Assembly (NCBI RefSeq): GCF_034479615.1
Contig: NZ_CP140255.1
Coordinates: 2,604,001-2,668,000 of the forward strand
Origin: Vreelandella neptunia
GTDB lineage: Bacteria; Pseudomonadota; Gammaproteobacteria; Pseudomonadales; Halomonadaceae
Length of the DNA: 64,000 nucleotides
Direction: 5' to 3'
Positions 1 through 7,518 of the stretch are shown piece by piece. The position numbers were made by a program, and so were the translations under genes. How positions within the stretch are numbered: position 1 is the first letter of the stretch; each line of letters starts with the position of its first letter. The notes beneath the pieces are model-generated. The model saw only the letters and a program-made list of their open reading frames with translations. It was not told the DNA's origin and made no database searches.

Positions 1-330
1 CGTCCACATGCCGAACAGCGAACCGACCATCAGCCTAAGCGTCAGGTAGCGGCTCTCCTCTTCTAAACGTCCATGGGCATCCGCCACCGGCTCAAGTTCT
101 GTCAACCGATAGCCCAGGCGTTTAATCTTGGGGGCAAGAGTAGAGAGCTGAATAGCGGCAGGCGTGCCACTGATGCAGAGCGTCGCGCTTGGGTAGTGCA
201 CACTAACCTCACGCACACCTTTAAGGCGCTTTAGAGAGCCCTCTACGGCTAAGGCACAGCTGGTGCACCACATACCGTGGAGGGTATAGAGCTGCTCTTC
301 TTCTTTGCTAAGCGGATCGCTTACAGGCAA
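1..330 (-). CDS. Heavy-metal (copper-type) P-type ATPase, N-terminal fragment cut by window edge
   Basis: The minus-strand reading frame is open from about 330 to the left edge. It encodes a heavy-metal-associated domain with the motif GMWCTSCALAVEG (CxxC metal site), followed by a domain of the expected beta-alpha-beta size and, at the very edge, the first hydrophobic residues of a membrane helix. This is the N-terminal layout of P1B-type ATPases such as CcoI/CtpA/CopA, which export copper or feed it to oxidase assembly. Its place directly after the caa3 oxidase genes supports a role in copper supply, but that is inference. No in-frame ATG lies before the CxxC motif; a TTG at 330-328, overlapping the end of the upstream gene, is the best visible start, and the stop bounding the frame is near 412. 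Only about 110 residues are visible, so ion specificity cannot be judged. Confidence 0.75.
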   Translation of the reverse strand, partial: MPVSDPLSKEEEQLYTLHGMWCTSCALAVEGSLKRLKGVREVSVHYPSATLCISGTPAAIQLSTLAPKIKRLGYRLTELEPVADAHGRLEEESRYLTLRLMVGSLFGMWT

Positions 331-677
331 GGCGGAATGCCCATAATCGGCATTGCAGCAAACACAACGCCTAAAGTAGAGAAAAGATACAGCCCGGCAG
401 AAACCGTGGCATTAAAGCGCAGCCGTCCTTCATGGCGCTTGGCCATGCGGCAACAGCCCACCGTTAACGCTGCCAGTAACGCAATCGCGGCGATACTGAC
501 GGCAAGCAGCATAGCGTTCACCAGGGTGAATACGCCCTGCTCGGGAGCAGGCGGTGCAACCGAGCAAGCGACCGCATGCCCGCCGTAAACGGCCACGAAC
601 CAGATACACCATAGCGTTAAGCCAATGACAAAATGCAAGGGATGGGTAAGGTGTAAGCGCTGCAACGTGATGGTCAT
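321..677 (-). CDS. Small membrane protein of the caa3 oxidase operon, unknown function
   Basis: A 118-residue protein with about three hydrophobic segments (near residues 15-32, 50-75 and 90-112) and several cysteines, including a GCC pair near residue 75 and a Cys close to the C terminus. I do not recognise a named family. It starts with ATG at 677, after GGGAGC, only 4 bp beyond the ctaDE stop, and its end overlaps the likely start of the P-type ATPase, so all four genes probably share one transcript. The location suggests a role in oxidase assembly or stability; nothing in the sequence proves this. Confidence 0.7.
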   Translation of the reverse strand: MTITLQRLHLTHPLHFVIGLTLWCIWFVAVYGGHAVACSVAPPAPEQGVFTLVNAMLLAVSIAAIALLAALTVGCCRMAKRHEGRLRFNATVSAGLYLFSTLGVVFAAMPIMGIPPCL

Positions 678-681
678 TAGC

Positions 682-3222
682 TTAGCTCCCTATGACGCGA
701 GGCAACACCGCAAGCGCGCCCACGAGTATCCAGAACGTCACCAGATTATAGCGCCACCACTGGGCAACCACGGCAGGCTCGAAGGGTGCATGGGCGCCCA
801 CAAAGCCATAACCCACCCGCAGGCCCTGAAGCAGGGTCAGCACCGCGCCTAAACCGCCGTGTAGCAGCGCATAGGCCAGCCCGACCATAATGATCGCATC
901 ATGGGAGGTTTCGGTAACCGCCAGGTCTGCACTCAGCAGCACCCACAGCGTTACCGCTACCTGCACAAAGCCTAGGGCACTGATGCTATACATGCCCACT
1001 GCCAGTCCCGCATCCTTACCCTGGCGCAAACCGCGCACCAGTTTTTCGAGAATTACCACGCCAGCGGTTAGCGCCACCCCGGCAAGGATCAGCCCCACCA
1101 AGGAGAGCGGTGAGGTCTCGGGCATCCGCCACTCAGGGGACACTGTCCATAGATAGAACCAGCCAAATAGGTAAGAGAGAAAGAACGAACCATTGGCGAG
1201 CAGCGTGATCGACATGGCCCATAGGCCTGGACCATCCATGGTGCGCGAGTGGAGCGGAGGGTCGCCGGGAGCTACCTCGGCATCCGGCGCCGCTTTTGGA
1301 TGGGCACCATTCTCCCAAGACCAGCGCAGTAAAAATAGGCCAGCCACGACAACGGCGATACCAGCCAGCGGATATAGCCGCGTCAGCAGGCTTACACACA
1401 CCACGGCCAGCGCCATGGCAGCAAACAGCGGCCACCAGGAGTTACCCGGCAGATGAATGATTTCCCGCACTTTGCCGGTCAAAGGGTCAGTGCCCCACAT
1501 CTCCCGTCGGCCATGGGTAGCCACCGCCAGGCTATGTTGCCCTTCTGCCATGGTGCGCGGCAGATTCGGGTCATCCCATAGTGGATGGCGCGTCTCGATC
1601 TTTGGCAGGCTGACAAAGTTATAGGCGCTGGGCGGCATACTGTTGGCCCACTCCAGGGTATCCGCGTTCCAGGGATTATGCTTAGCGGGTTTGCCGAAAC
1701 GGAAGTGCAGCGCAAAATCCAGCAGCACCATGGCAATCCCCGCCGACATAATAAAGCTACTCATGGATGACAGCAGGTTGAAAATATCCCAACCCATACC
1801 CGTTTCATAAGAGTAGACCCGCCGCGGCATACCCAACAGGCCAGTCCAGTGCATGATCAAAAAGGTGCCATTAAAGCCCAAAAAGGTGAGCCAAAAGCCC
1901 CATTTGCCCAGGGTTTCAGAAGGCATTCGCCCTGAAAACAGCGGCAACCAGTAGTAGAGCCCGGCAATCAGCGGAAAGAACATCCCGCCCACCAGCACAT
2001 AGTGCATATGCGCCACCACAAAGTGGGTATCGTGCACCTGCCAGTTAAAGGGCACCAGCGCCAGCATTACCCCGGTCAAGCCACCACACACGAAGATAAT
2101 CAGGAAGCCCACGATCCATAACATCGGCAGCTTCATCTTGGGCTTGCCCAGCCATAGCGTGGCCAGCCATACAAACACCTGAATCGCCGTAGGCACCGCC
2201 ACCAACATACTGGCGGCGGAGAAGAAGGCTTGGGCCAGTTGAGGAATGCCCACGGTAAACATGTGGTGAACCCAGAGACCGAAACTGATAAAGCCTGTCA
2301 CGGTAATGGCGAAGACCACCCAGCCGTAACCAACGATCGGACGACCAGCAAACACTGGTATCAGCGTGGAGACAATGCCCGCCGCAGGCAGGAAAATGAT
2401 GTAAACCTCGGGATGGCCGAATAGCCAAAAGAGGTGCTGCCAAAGAATCGGGTCACCGCCACCGGCCACTTCAAAAAAGGGCATCCCCACTGCGCGTTCA
2501 AGCTCCAGTAGAATACTGCCCAGAATCAACGGCGGGAAACCGACCACGATCATCAGCGCCATGGCGAGGATATACCAGGCAAACAGCGGCATTTTGTGCA
2601 GCGCCATGCCCTGGGTGCGAGTACGCAGTATCGAAACCACCAATTCGACCCCGGCAGAGAGCGCGGAGATCTCAACGAAGGTGATCCCCAGCAGCCAAAA
2701 ATCTGAGCCCAATCCCGGTGAGTACTCGCTGCTACTGAGCGGGGTATACATAAACCAGCCGCTGTCTGGTGCCATCTCTAACACCAAGCTAAACGACAGG
2801 ATGATGCCGCCAAACAGATAGCACCAGTAACCCAGGGATGTTAGCCGTGGGCAAACCAGATCACGGGCACCGATCATCTTGGGAATCATATAAATCGCCA
2901 ACCCTTCCAGCATTGGGATGGCGAACAGAAACATCATCACCGTGCCATGCATGGTGGTGACTTGGCTATAGATATCCGGCGACATAAAGTCTTGATCGGG
3001 GAGCGCCAGCTGGGTGCGCACCAGCATGGCCAATAGGCCACCAATCAAGAAGAACACCATCCCGGTAACCATAAAACGTAGGCCGAGAGTGGTATGGTTA
3101 ACAATGGTGAGTGCTTTCAAACCACGCGGATTGCCCCAAATATCGTGCAAGTCATTGTGCAGTTGGTTGGGGCCTTTAATGTTATCGCCTTCTGGGGTCG
3201 CTTCACGGTTAATAGTGGTCAT
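682..3222 (-). CDS. ctaD: caa3-type cytochrome c oxidase, subunit I fused to subunit III
   Basis: A 846-residue fusion. The first ~560 residues are subunit I of a proton-pumping A-type haem-copper oxidase: low-spin haem ligand His in TMHGTVMMF (about residue 92), GHPEVY with the CuB His, the channel Glu of A1-type enzymes and the cross-linked Tyr (270-274), the HH pair (319-320) and HMH (405-407) for haem a3 and haem a. From about 650 to the end come further membrane helices of the subunit III (CtaE) type. The enzyme would reduce O2 with electrons from cytochrome c in the inner membrane. I chose ATG at 3222, whose first bases overlap the ctaC stop (ATGA); an in-frame TTG at 3243 would add seven residues. 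Fused I/III subunits are known in caa3 oxidases. Confidence 0.93.
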   Translation of the reverse strand: MTTINREATPEGDNIKGPNQLHNDLHDIWGNPRGLKALTIVNHTTLGLRFMVTGMVFFLIGGLLAMLVRTQLALPDQDFMSPDIYSQVTTMHGTVMMFLFAIPMLEGLAIYMIPKMIGARDLVCPRLTSLGYWCYLFGGIILSFSLVLEMAPDSGWFMYTPLSSSEYSPGLGSDFWLLGITFVEISALSAGVELVVSILRTRTQGMALHKMPLFAWYILAMALMIVVGFPPLILGSILLELERAVGMPFFEVAGGGDPILWQHLFWLFGHPEVYIIFLPAAGIVSTLIPVFAGRPIVGYGWVVFAITVTGFISFGLWVHHMFTVGIPQLAQAFFSAASMLVAVPTAIQVFVWLATLWLGKPKMKLPMLWIVGFLIIFVCGGLTGVMLALVPFNWQVHDTHFVVAHMHYVLVGGMFFPLIAGLYYWLPLFSGRMPSETLGKWGFWLTFLGFNGTFLIMHWTGLLGMPRRVYSYETGMGWDIFNLLSSMSSFIMSAGIAMVLLDFALHFRFGKPAKHNPWNADTLEWANSMPPSAYNFVSLPKIETRHPLWDDPNLPRTMAEGQHSLAVATHGRREMWGTDPLTGKVREIIHLPGNSWWPLFAAMALAVVCVSLLTRLYPLAGIAVVVAGLFLLRWSWENGAHPKAAPDAEVAPGDPPLHSRTMDGPGLWAMSITLLANGSFFLSYLFGWFYLWTVSPEWRMPETSPLSLVGLILAGVALTAGVVILEKLVRGLRQGKDAGLAVGMYSISALGFVQVAVTLWVLLSADLAVTETSHDAIIMVGLAYALLHGGLGAVLTLLQGLRVGYGFVGAHAPFEPAVVAQWWRYNLVTFWILVGALAVLPRVIGS

Positions 3223-4262
3223 GGGGTTAGCGTCTCCAGCCAAGCACCCAGAGACTCCAAGGTGGTCGTCTCGATATCATCATGGGGCGGCATTTTGTTG
3301 CCCGGTTTTAAGCGTTGGTGATGCTTAAGCCAGTGGGTGACTGCGCCCTCCTCCATGGCCATTATTCCCGCCCCGAGGCTCGTCCGGCTGCCAAGATCAG
3401 AAAGATCCGGCCCCTCTTCCCCAGAGGAGAGTCCTGCTACCCGGTGGCAGCTGGCACAATGGGTCATAAATGCCTCCCTGGCAGTTTCATGCTGCTGATC
3501 GTTTGCCGCAAGCGACGATAATGCCTCCGTTTGGCGAGCGGCCAGCCAGGCGTCGTACTCGTCGCGCTCGACGGCTTCCACATAGAGCTGCATTTGGGCA
3601 TGCTGGGCGCCGCAGAACTCGGCGCACTGAGCACCAAACACCGCCGGTTCATCCGCTTCCAAACGTATTTTGTTCACTCGCCCTGGGATCATATCGATCT
3701 TGCCGCCCAGGCGAGGCACCCAGAAAGCGTGGATAACGTCCGCACCAGTAACGTGAAAATCGACCGGCTCACCAGCGGGCATGATGAGCTGATTAGAAGT
3801 CACCACCTCACCCCCTTCTGCGCCGGGGTAGCGCACTTCCCACCACCACTGGTGGCCAATGACTTCAATTACCTCCGGTGGCTCTGCCAGGGGTAACGGT
3901 AAAAGCCGCTGACCGGTGGGCACACCAAAAGCCAGTAGCGCGGTAATACTGGCCACGGGCAGCACAATGCCGCCGCCAATAATCCAGCGACGCGCTATTG
4001 TTCGCTCCTCAGCGGGCGTTCGTATTACCTCTTTGCGCTTGAAGGTATACAGCCAAAAAGCAGTCACCAGCACCAATACCACAGTGCCAAACCCTAGCAT
4101 TACCCACCAGATCATCACCACGTCTCGCGCGGCTTGGCCTGCCGGGTCTAGAATAGACTTATCGCCGGCGCAACCGGCTAATAGCAGGCCGACTGACAGC
4201 GCTAGCGGTGTGCCAAGTGAGTTGACCCGCTGCTGGGTTAAGCGTTGAATAATCAACCTCAT
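3219..4262 (-). CDS. ctaC: caa3-type cytochrome c oxidase subunit II with C-terminal cytochrome c domain
   Basis: A 347-residue lipoprotein. The lipobox LLLAGC places the lipidated Cys at about residue 31; two membrane helices follow (about 47-72 and 93-112). The CuA domain carries all ligands: His178, Cys213, Glu215, Cys217, His221 and Met224, the last five in CAEFCGAQHAQM. A fused cytochrome c domain follows with CASCH (269-273) and a Met ligand in GNKMPP (324), which defines the caa3 type and accepts electrons from soluble or membrane cytochrome c. The start is ATG at 4262, preceded by AAAAAGGAA; the open frame runs on upstream to 4766 but that stretch lies opposite the divergent DUF2231 gene and is not protein-like. 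Its stop overlaps the ctaDE start. Confidence 0.93.
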   Translation of the reverse strand: MRLIIQRLTQQRVNSLGTPLALSVGLLLAGCAGDKSILDPAGQAARDVVMIWWVMLGFGTVVLVLVTAFWLYTFKRKEVIRTPAEERTIARRWIIGGGIVLPVASITALLAFGVPTGQRLLPLPLAEPPEVIEVIGHQWWWEVRYPGAEGGEVVTSNQLIMPAGEPVDFHVTGADVIHAFWVPRLGGKIDMIPGRVNKIRLEADEPAVFGAQCAEFCGAQHAQMQLYVEAVERDEYDAWLAARQTEALSSLAANDQQHETAREAFMTHCASCHRVAGLSSGEEGPDLSDLGSRTSLGAGIMAMEEGAVTHWLKHHQRLKPGNKMPPHDDIETTTLESLGAWLETLTP

Positions 4263-4298
4263 CCCTTGAATTCCTTTTTCTGCCCACAGGAAGTGACT

Positions 4299-4760
4299 AT
4301 GGCAAAGCCTCGCCAGCGCTCGATTAAAAGCCGCGCATCTCTCGCCGGCCATCCACTTCATCCCGTGATGATTCACTTTCCCGTCGCGGCCCTGATGGCG
4401 CTGGTGGCAAGCGATATCGGTTTCCTGCTGAGCGGCGATCCGTTCTGGTTGCGCGCTAGCTTGTGGCTGGCAGGCGTCGGTGCTTTCGGCGGCTGGATTG
4501 CCAGTACGGCTGGGATTATCGATCTGGTCACTGTACCGCGCATTCGCCGTCTGATAACCGGCTGGAGCCACGCTATCGTCGCGGTGGTGATGCTCTCGTT
4601 GGCGTCGTTGAACTGGCTGCTGCGCTTTAACGACCCGAGTGCGATTTTGCCCTGGGGGCTGGCCGTATCGCTGCTCACCGCAGCGTTGATCGCTTTGGCG
4701 GGCTGGCTGGGCGGTCAACTGGTGTATGAACACGCGGTGGGTGTCGAGGTTAAGGATTAG
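4299..4760 (+). CDS. DUF2231-type membrane protein
   Basis: A 153-residue protein with four hydrophobic helices and the start HPLHPVMIHFPVAAL near residue 17-31, which is characteristic of DUF2231 membrane proteins. Their function is not settled; they often sit near respiratory or haem protein genes. The start at 4299 follows AGGAAG; an upstream in-frame start at 4245 would overlap ctaC and has no reason to be preferred. The gene is divergent from ctaC with only 36 bp between the start codons, so the two promoters must overlap or face each other across a very short space. It converges on the gene ending at 4771. Confidence 0.8.
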   Translation: MAKPRQRSIKSRASLAGHPLHPVMIHFPVAALMALVASDIGFLLSGDPFWLRASLWLAGVGAFGGWIASTAGIIDLVTVPRIRRLITGWSHAIVAVVMLSLASLNWLLRFNDPSAILPWGLAVSLLTAALIALAGWLGGQLVYEHAVGVEVKD

Positions 4761-4770
4761 CGCCATAGCG

Positions 4771-5196
4771 TTAGCTCCAATCCAGTGGCTTAGCTAACAC
4801 AAGCCCCAGCACGCCTATAATGCCCGCCAACGCAACGCATAGCGCCGTCCAGTTGGTGGGTTTTACCCAGCGGTAGTGGCCCATCTCAAGGCGCAAGATT
4901 AACCAGCCAAAGCAGCCGTGGGCGGCGACCATGGCCACAACAGCACCCAGTTTTAAGATCAGCCAGCCGCCCAGCACACCATGGATGAGAAACAGCAGCG
5001 TGCCCGAGGCAATAGCCACTAAGGCGGCCGGGGTAGCGACGGAGTTATAAAAGAACCGCGGCATGGGCGGTGTGCCCTGGGCGAAGCCCGCGTCTTTGCG
5101 AAGCTGCAGCGCCTGGCTAAGCAAGGCGGGCAGATAAAGAAGTGAGCCGCACCAGATCACTAGCGCGGCAATGTGAAGCAGTTTAAGCCAAGGCAT
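4771..5196 (-). CDS. CopD/HemJ-like four-helix membrane protein
   Basis: A 141-residue protein with four membrane helices. The start LKLLHIAALVIWCGSLLYLPAL resembles both the CopD copper-resistance membrane domain and the HemJ (UPF0093) protoporphyrinogen oxidase family, which share a His in the first helix. A second His lies near residue 72 and others in the third helix and after it. Nearness to oxidase genes would suit either copper or haem handling, but I cannot choose between them. ATG at 5196 follows AAGGAAG with good spacing. Confidence 0.7.
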   Translation of the reverse strand: MPWLKLLHIAALVIWCGSLLYLPALLSQALQLRKDAGFAQGTPPMPRFFYNSVATPAALVAIASGTLLFLIHGVLGGWLILKLGAVVAMVAAHGCFGWLILRLEMGHYRWVKPTNWTALCVALAGIIGVLGLVLAKPLDWS

Positions 5197-5274
5197 CGGG
5201 GCTTCCTTGCGTTGCGTAAGGCGGGTCAGATCACCCCCTAACCTTAGTCAAAACGCCCTCTTATGGCTAGCCGC

Positions 5275-6135
5275 TTAACTCACCTGGATCTCGTAACCGG
5301 TGAATTTGCGGAGATTAATGACCCCGCTATCGAGGATCAAATACTGCCCTTTGACGCCTTGCAGCACGCCTTCTACCAGTGGCTGCTTATCAAAGTTATG
5401 CGACACCACTTTTTTGGGAAAAACGCTGACGGGGTAGTGAAAATGTTGCGCAGGCTGTTCCAACAAACGGATAGCATCCGAACCATGAGTCTCGCGCAGT
5501 TGGTTCAATCCATCGGCTAGCAGGGTCAACAAACGATCCCGCTCGGCACTTAAATCCATGGTTTCGACGTCGCCTTTGAGCATCGCCCGCCAGTTGGTGC
5601 GGTCGGCAACCTGTTCTTTAAACAGCATTTCGACAAAACCGGACTGCTGACGCGTATCCACTTCAAGAATCGGCAGCGCCTGAATCGCGCCTTGATCCAA
5701 CCAGCGGGTAGGCATTTGGGTTTTGCGGGTGATGCCTACTTTAAGCCCCGATGAGTTAGCCAAATAGACGATATGGGGCTGGAAACAGTGTCGCTCGCCC
5801 CACTCCGGCTCACGGCAGGTGCCTTGGAAAAAGTGACAGGTTTCCGGCTTCATAATGCAGGTATCGCACTGGGCTAGCCGCTTGAAGCAGGGGTAACAGT
5901 GGCCTTGGGCAAAGCTCTTCTTGGTTGCTCGCCCGCAGTGGGTACAGGCAATGGCTCCCGTCCACCGCAAACTAAGCGGCTCACCGATACGCTCGTTAAG
6001 CGCAACACGGTGCTCACCCGCGCGCAAGTGGTAAACCACCGGCTGGTCTTGGCGGCCAGGTAGCGCTGCCGCCATTTTGCTTAAACAGCCCTCTACTGAA
6101 AAGCCCGGTACTGCCGCTTCAATCACGCGTGGCAT
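5275..6135 (-). CDS. DUF2797 protein with cysteine-rich zinc site
   Basis: About 286 residues. Two cysteine clusters (ACTHCGRATKKSFAQGHCYPC, then CDTCIMKPETCHF) look like zinc-binding knuckles and are typical of DUF2797. After them comes IVYLANSSGLKVGITR and RWLDQGA, which resembles the core of GIY-YIG nuclease-like folds; this is my reading and not an established activity. Function unknown. The start is uncertain: ATG at 6135 overlaps the end of the DUF1315 gene by 17 bp, a GTG at 6126 is possible, and a GTG at 6189 would give a longer overlap of 71 bp. No strong ribosome-binding site precedes any of them, which suggests translational coupling to the upstream gene. Confidence 0.85.
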   Translation of the reverse strand: MPRVIEAAVPGFSVEGCLSKMAAALPGRQDQPVVYHLRAGEHRVALNERIGEPLSLRWTGAIACTHCGRATKKSFAQGHCYPCFKRLAQCDTCIMKPETCHFFQGTCREPEWGERHCFQPHIVYLANSSGLKVGITRKTQMPTRWLDQGAIQALPILEVDTRQQSGFVEMLFKEQVADRTNWRAMLKGDVETMDLSAERDRLLTLLADGLNQLRETHGSDAIRLLEQPAQHFHYPVSVFPKKVVSHNFDKQPLVEGVLQGVKGQYLILDSGVINLRKFTGYEIQVS

Positions 6136-6403
6136 CCCGTGCCAAGCCGGCCAGTTCCGGCGATACGCCAGCGCCGCTAGCCGCTGCACCGCAGGTACGC
6201 TGCTCTAAATAGCCTACGCGGTTCTCTTCCGGCACGTTGTTCTCCACCTCAAAGCGCATGACGGCTTCCAAGCAGAGTTCGGTCTGTTCCGGCGTTAAGC
6301 GGCGACCGTCGGGCCATTTGCGCAGCGATACCGCCTGTTTAAGGCTTTCGTAAATCGCTGGAGTCATCTGGTTGATCATTTTTTCGAACGTCATTTCGCT
6401 CAT
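6119..6403 (-). CDS. yeaC: DUF1315 (YeaC-like) protein
   Basis: A 94-residue soluble protein. The N-terminal pattern MTPAIYESLKQAVSLRKWPDG and the following TPEQTELCLEAVM match the YeaC/DUF1315 family of unknown function. The C-terminal 30 residues, rich in Ala and Gly, are less typical. ATG at 6403 follows GAGG. It lies 10 bp after the rhomboid gene on the same strand and overlaps the next gene, so glpG, yeaC and the DUF2797 gene probably form one transcript. Confidence 0.8.
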   Translation of the reverse strand: MSEMTFEKMINQMTPAIYESLKQAVSLRKWPDGRRLTPEQTELCLEAVMRFEVENNVPEENRVGYLEQRTCGAAASGAGVSPELAGLARDATRD

Positions 6404-6413
6404 TGCAGGCCTC

Positions 6414-7265
6414 TTAACGGTTTTTCAAACGGCGGGATGAATAATACCAGCCTGTGACCAGCCCCACGAGTAGACCGCCCAAATGTGCTTCATTAGCGAC
6501 ATTGCCAAAACCAACGCTGCCCGCCATATCGGTCATGGTGAACACCATCCAGCCGAGCATAAAGACCACCAGCATTTGCGGTACAAAGAAGCCACTTTGG
6601 GGAACCCGGCGTGACATCAACCAAACGTGGGCCAGTAAGGCATATACCACCCCGGACATGCCGCCGAAAAGCACGGTGCCGGTCGCGTACTGCGCCACAT
6701 TCGCGCCTATACCCGCCACAATAAGCAGCAATAGCATGATTCGGCTGCCCTGTAGTGCTTCAACCTGTCGCCCGAAGTACCACACCCACATCAGATTAAA
6801 TATCAAATGCATCCAGCCAAAGTGCAGAAAAGCAGGTGATAACAAGCGCCATACCTGCCCAGAGGTAAGCGTTTGCGTCAGATTACCAAACACCAGCTCA
6901 CCACCTGAAATACCTATTGGCACGATGGTGAGAGTGACAATCAACTGGTCACCAAAAACACCAATCAGGGCAAATATCACCAGACTAATGACAATCATCA
7001 GCGCCGTTACCGGCACTTGCTTTAGCGATGCCAAGGAGTGGGTCATGGTGCGCGGGCGCTGAGCAGCCTGCTGAAGCACCAGGGGTTCGCCCCGCTGCCA
7101 GCGCTCTAGCAGTGCTTTAAGTTCGCCAAGCTGGCGTGGGTCGGCGATCCATAGCAGTTGGCCGTCCGCTTCATCGGTAATGCGGTGACCAATGCGGTGG
7201 CGCCAGAGTGCCTGGCGAAGTTCACTGGTATCCGCGTGATCGGGCAGAAGCATCACTGGATGCAT
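6414..7265 (-). CDS. glpG: Rhomboid intramembrane serine protease
   Basis: A 283-residue GlpG-type rhomboid. A cytoplasmic N-terminal domain of about 85 residues precedes six membrane helices. The catalytic Ser is in GGMSG (204) and the catalytic His in EAHLGG (261); the conserved HxxxN in the second helix is WMHLIFNL (His153, Asn157). It cleaves membrane protein substrates within the inner membrane. The start at 7265 is ATG. All active-site residues are present, so it is expected to be active. Confidence 0.92.
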   Translation of the reverse strand: MHPVMLLPDHADTSELRQALWRHRIGHRITDEADGQLLWIADPRQLGELKALLERWQRGEPLVLQQAAQRPRTMTHSLASLKQVPVTALMIVISLVIFALIGVFGDQLIVTLTIVPIGISGGELVFGNLTQTLTSGQVWRLLSPAFLHFGWMHLIFNLMWVWYFGRQVEALQGSRIMLLLLIVAGIGANVAQYATGTVLFGGMSGVVYALLAHVWLMSRRVPQSGFFVPQMLVVFMLGWMVFTMTDMAGSVGFGNVANEAHLGGLLVGLVTGWYYSSRRLKNR

Positions 7266-7375
7266 GAAATCCCTCTAATCAAAGCGCTTGCGGCACGCTG
7301 TCCGCAGCGGGTAGCTATTGAAGACAGTTATTGTAGACAACTACTGAATGAACCACCCGGCTGCCAAAAGACAAG

Positions 7376-7404
7376 CAAAAAAAACCGGCGGTGGGAACCG
7401 CCGG
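7376..7404 (-). terminator. Rho-independent terminator on the minus strand
   Basis: A perfect 8-bp stem (7385-7392 with 7397-7404, CCGGCGGT/ACCGCCGG) with a four-base loop is followed on the minus strand by a run of T (A's at about 7377-7384). It lies about 115 bp after the stop of the metallophosphatase gene, so it could end that transcript or a short independent RNA. The 11 bases TGATCCCTTGC occur on the minus strand just before it, as also before the terminator at 11701-11730. Confidence 0.85.
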
Positions 7405-7518
7405 AGAATAAAAGCAAGGGATCATTCAAGGGAACACTTACTCTGATAGCCGACGGCAGGGTTAGTTCAGCCGTTTTGAAAAAAATATGTAATTTTGTGT
7501 AACAAAAAGAAGCATTTG

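Noticed and set aside
4263..4766. 168-codon N-terminal extension of the ctaC reading frame
   Set aside because: It lies opposite the DUF2231 gene, is rich in Gln/Arg/His in a way typical of antisense frames, and the lipoprotein signal and ribosome-binding site mark 4262 as the start.
7158..7502. 114-residue plus-strand ORF
   Set aside because: Shadow of the glpG start and of the terminator region; composition not protein-like.
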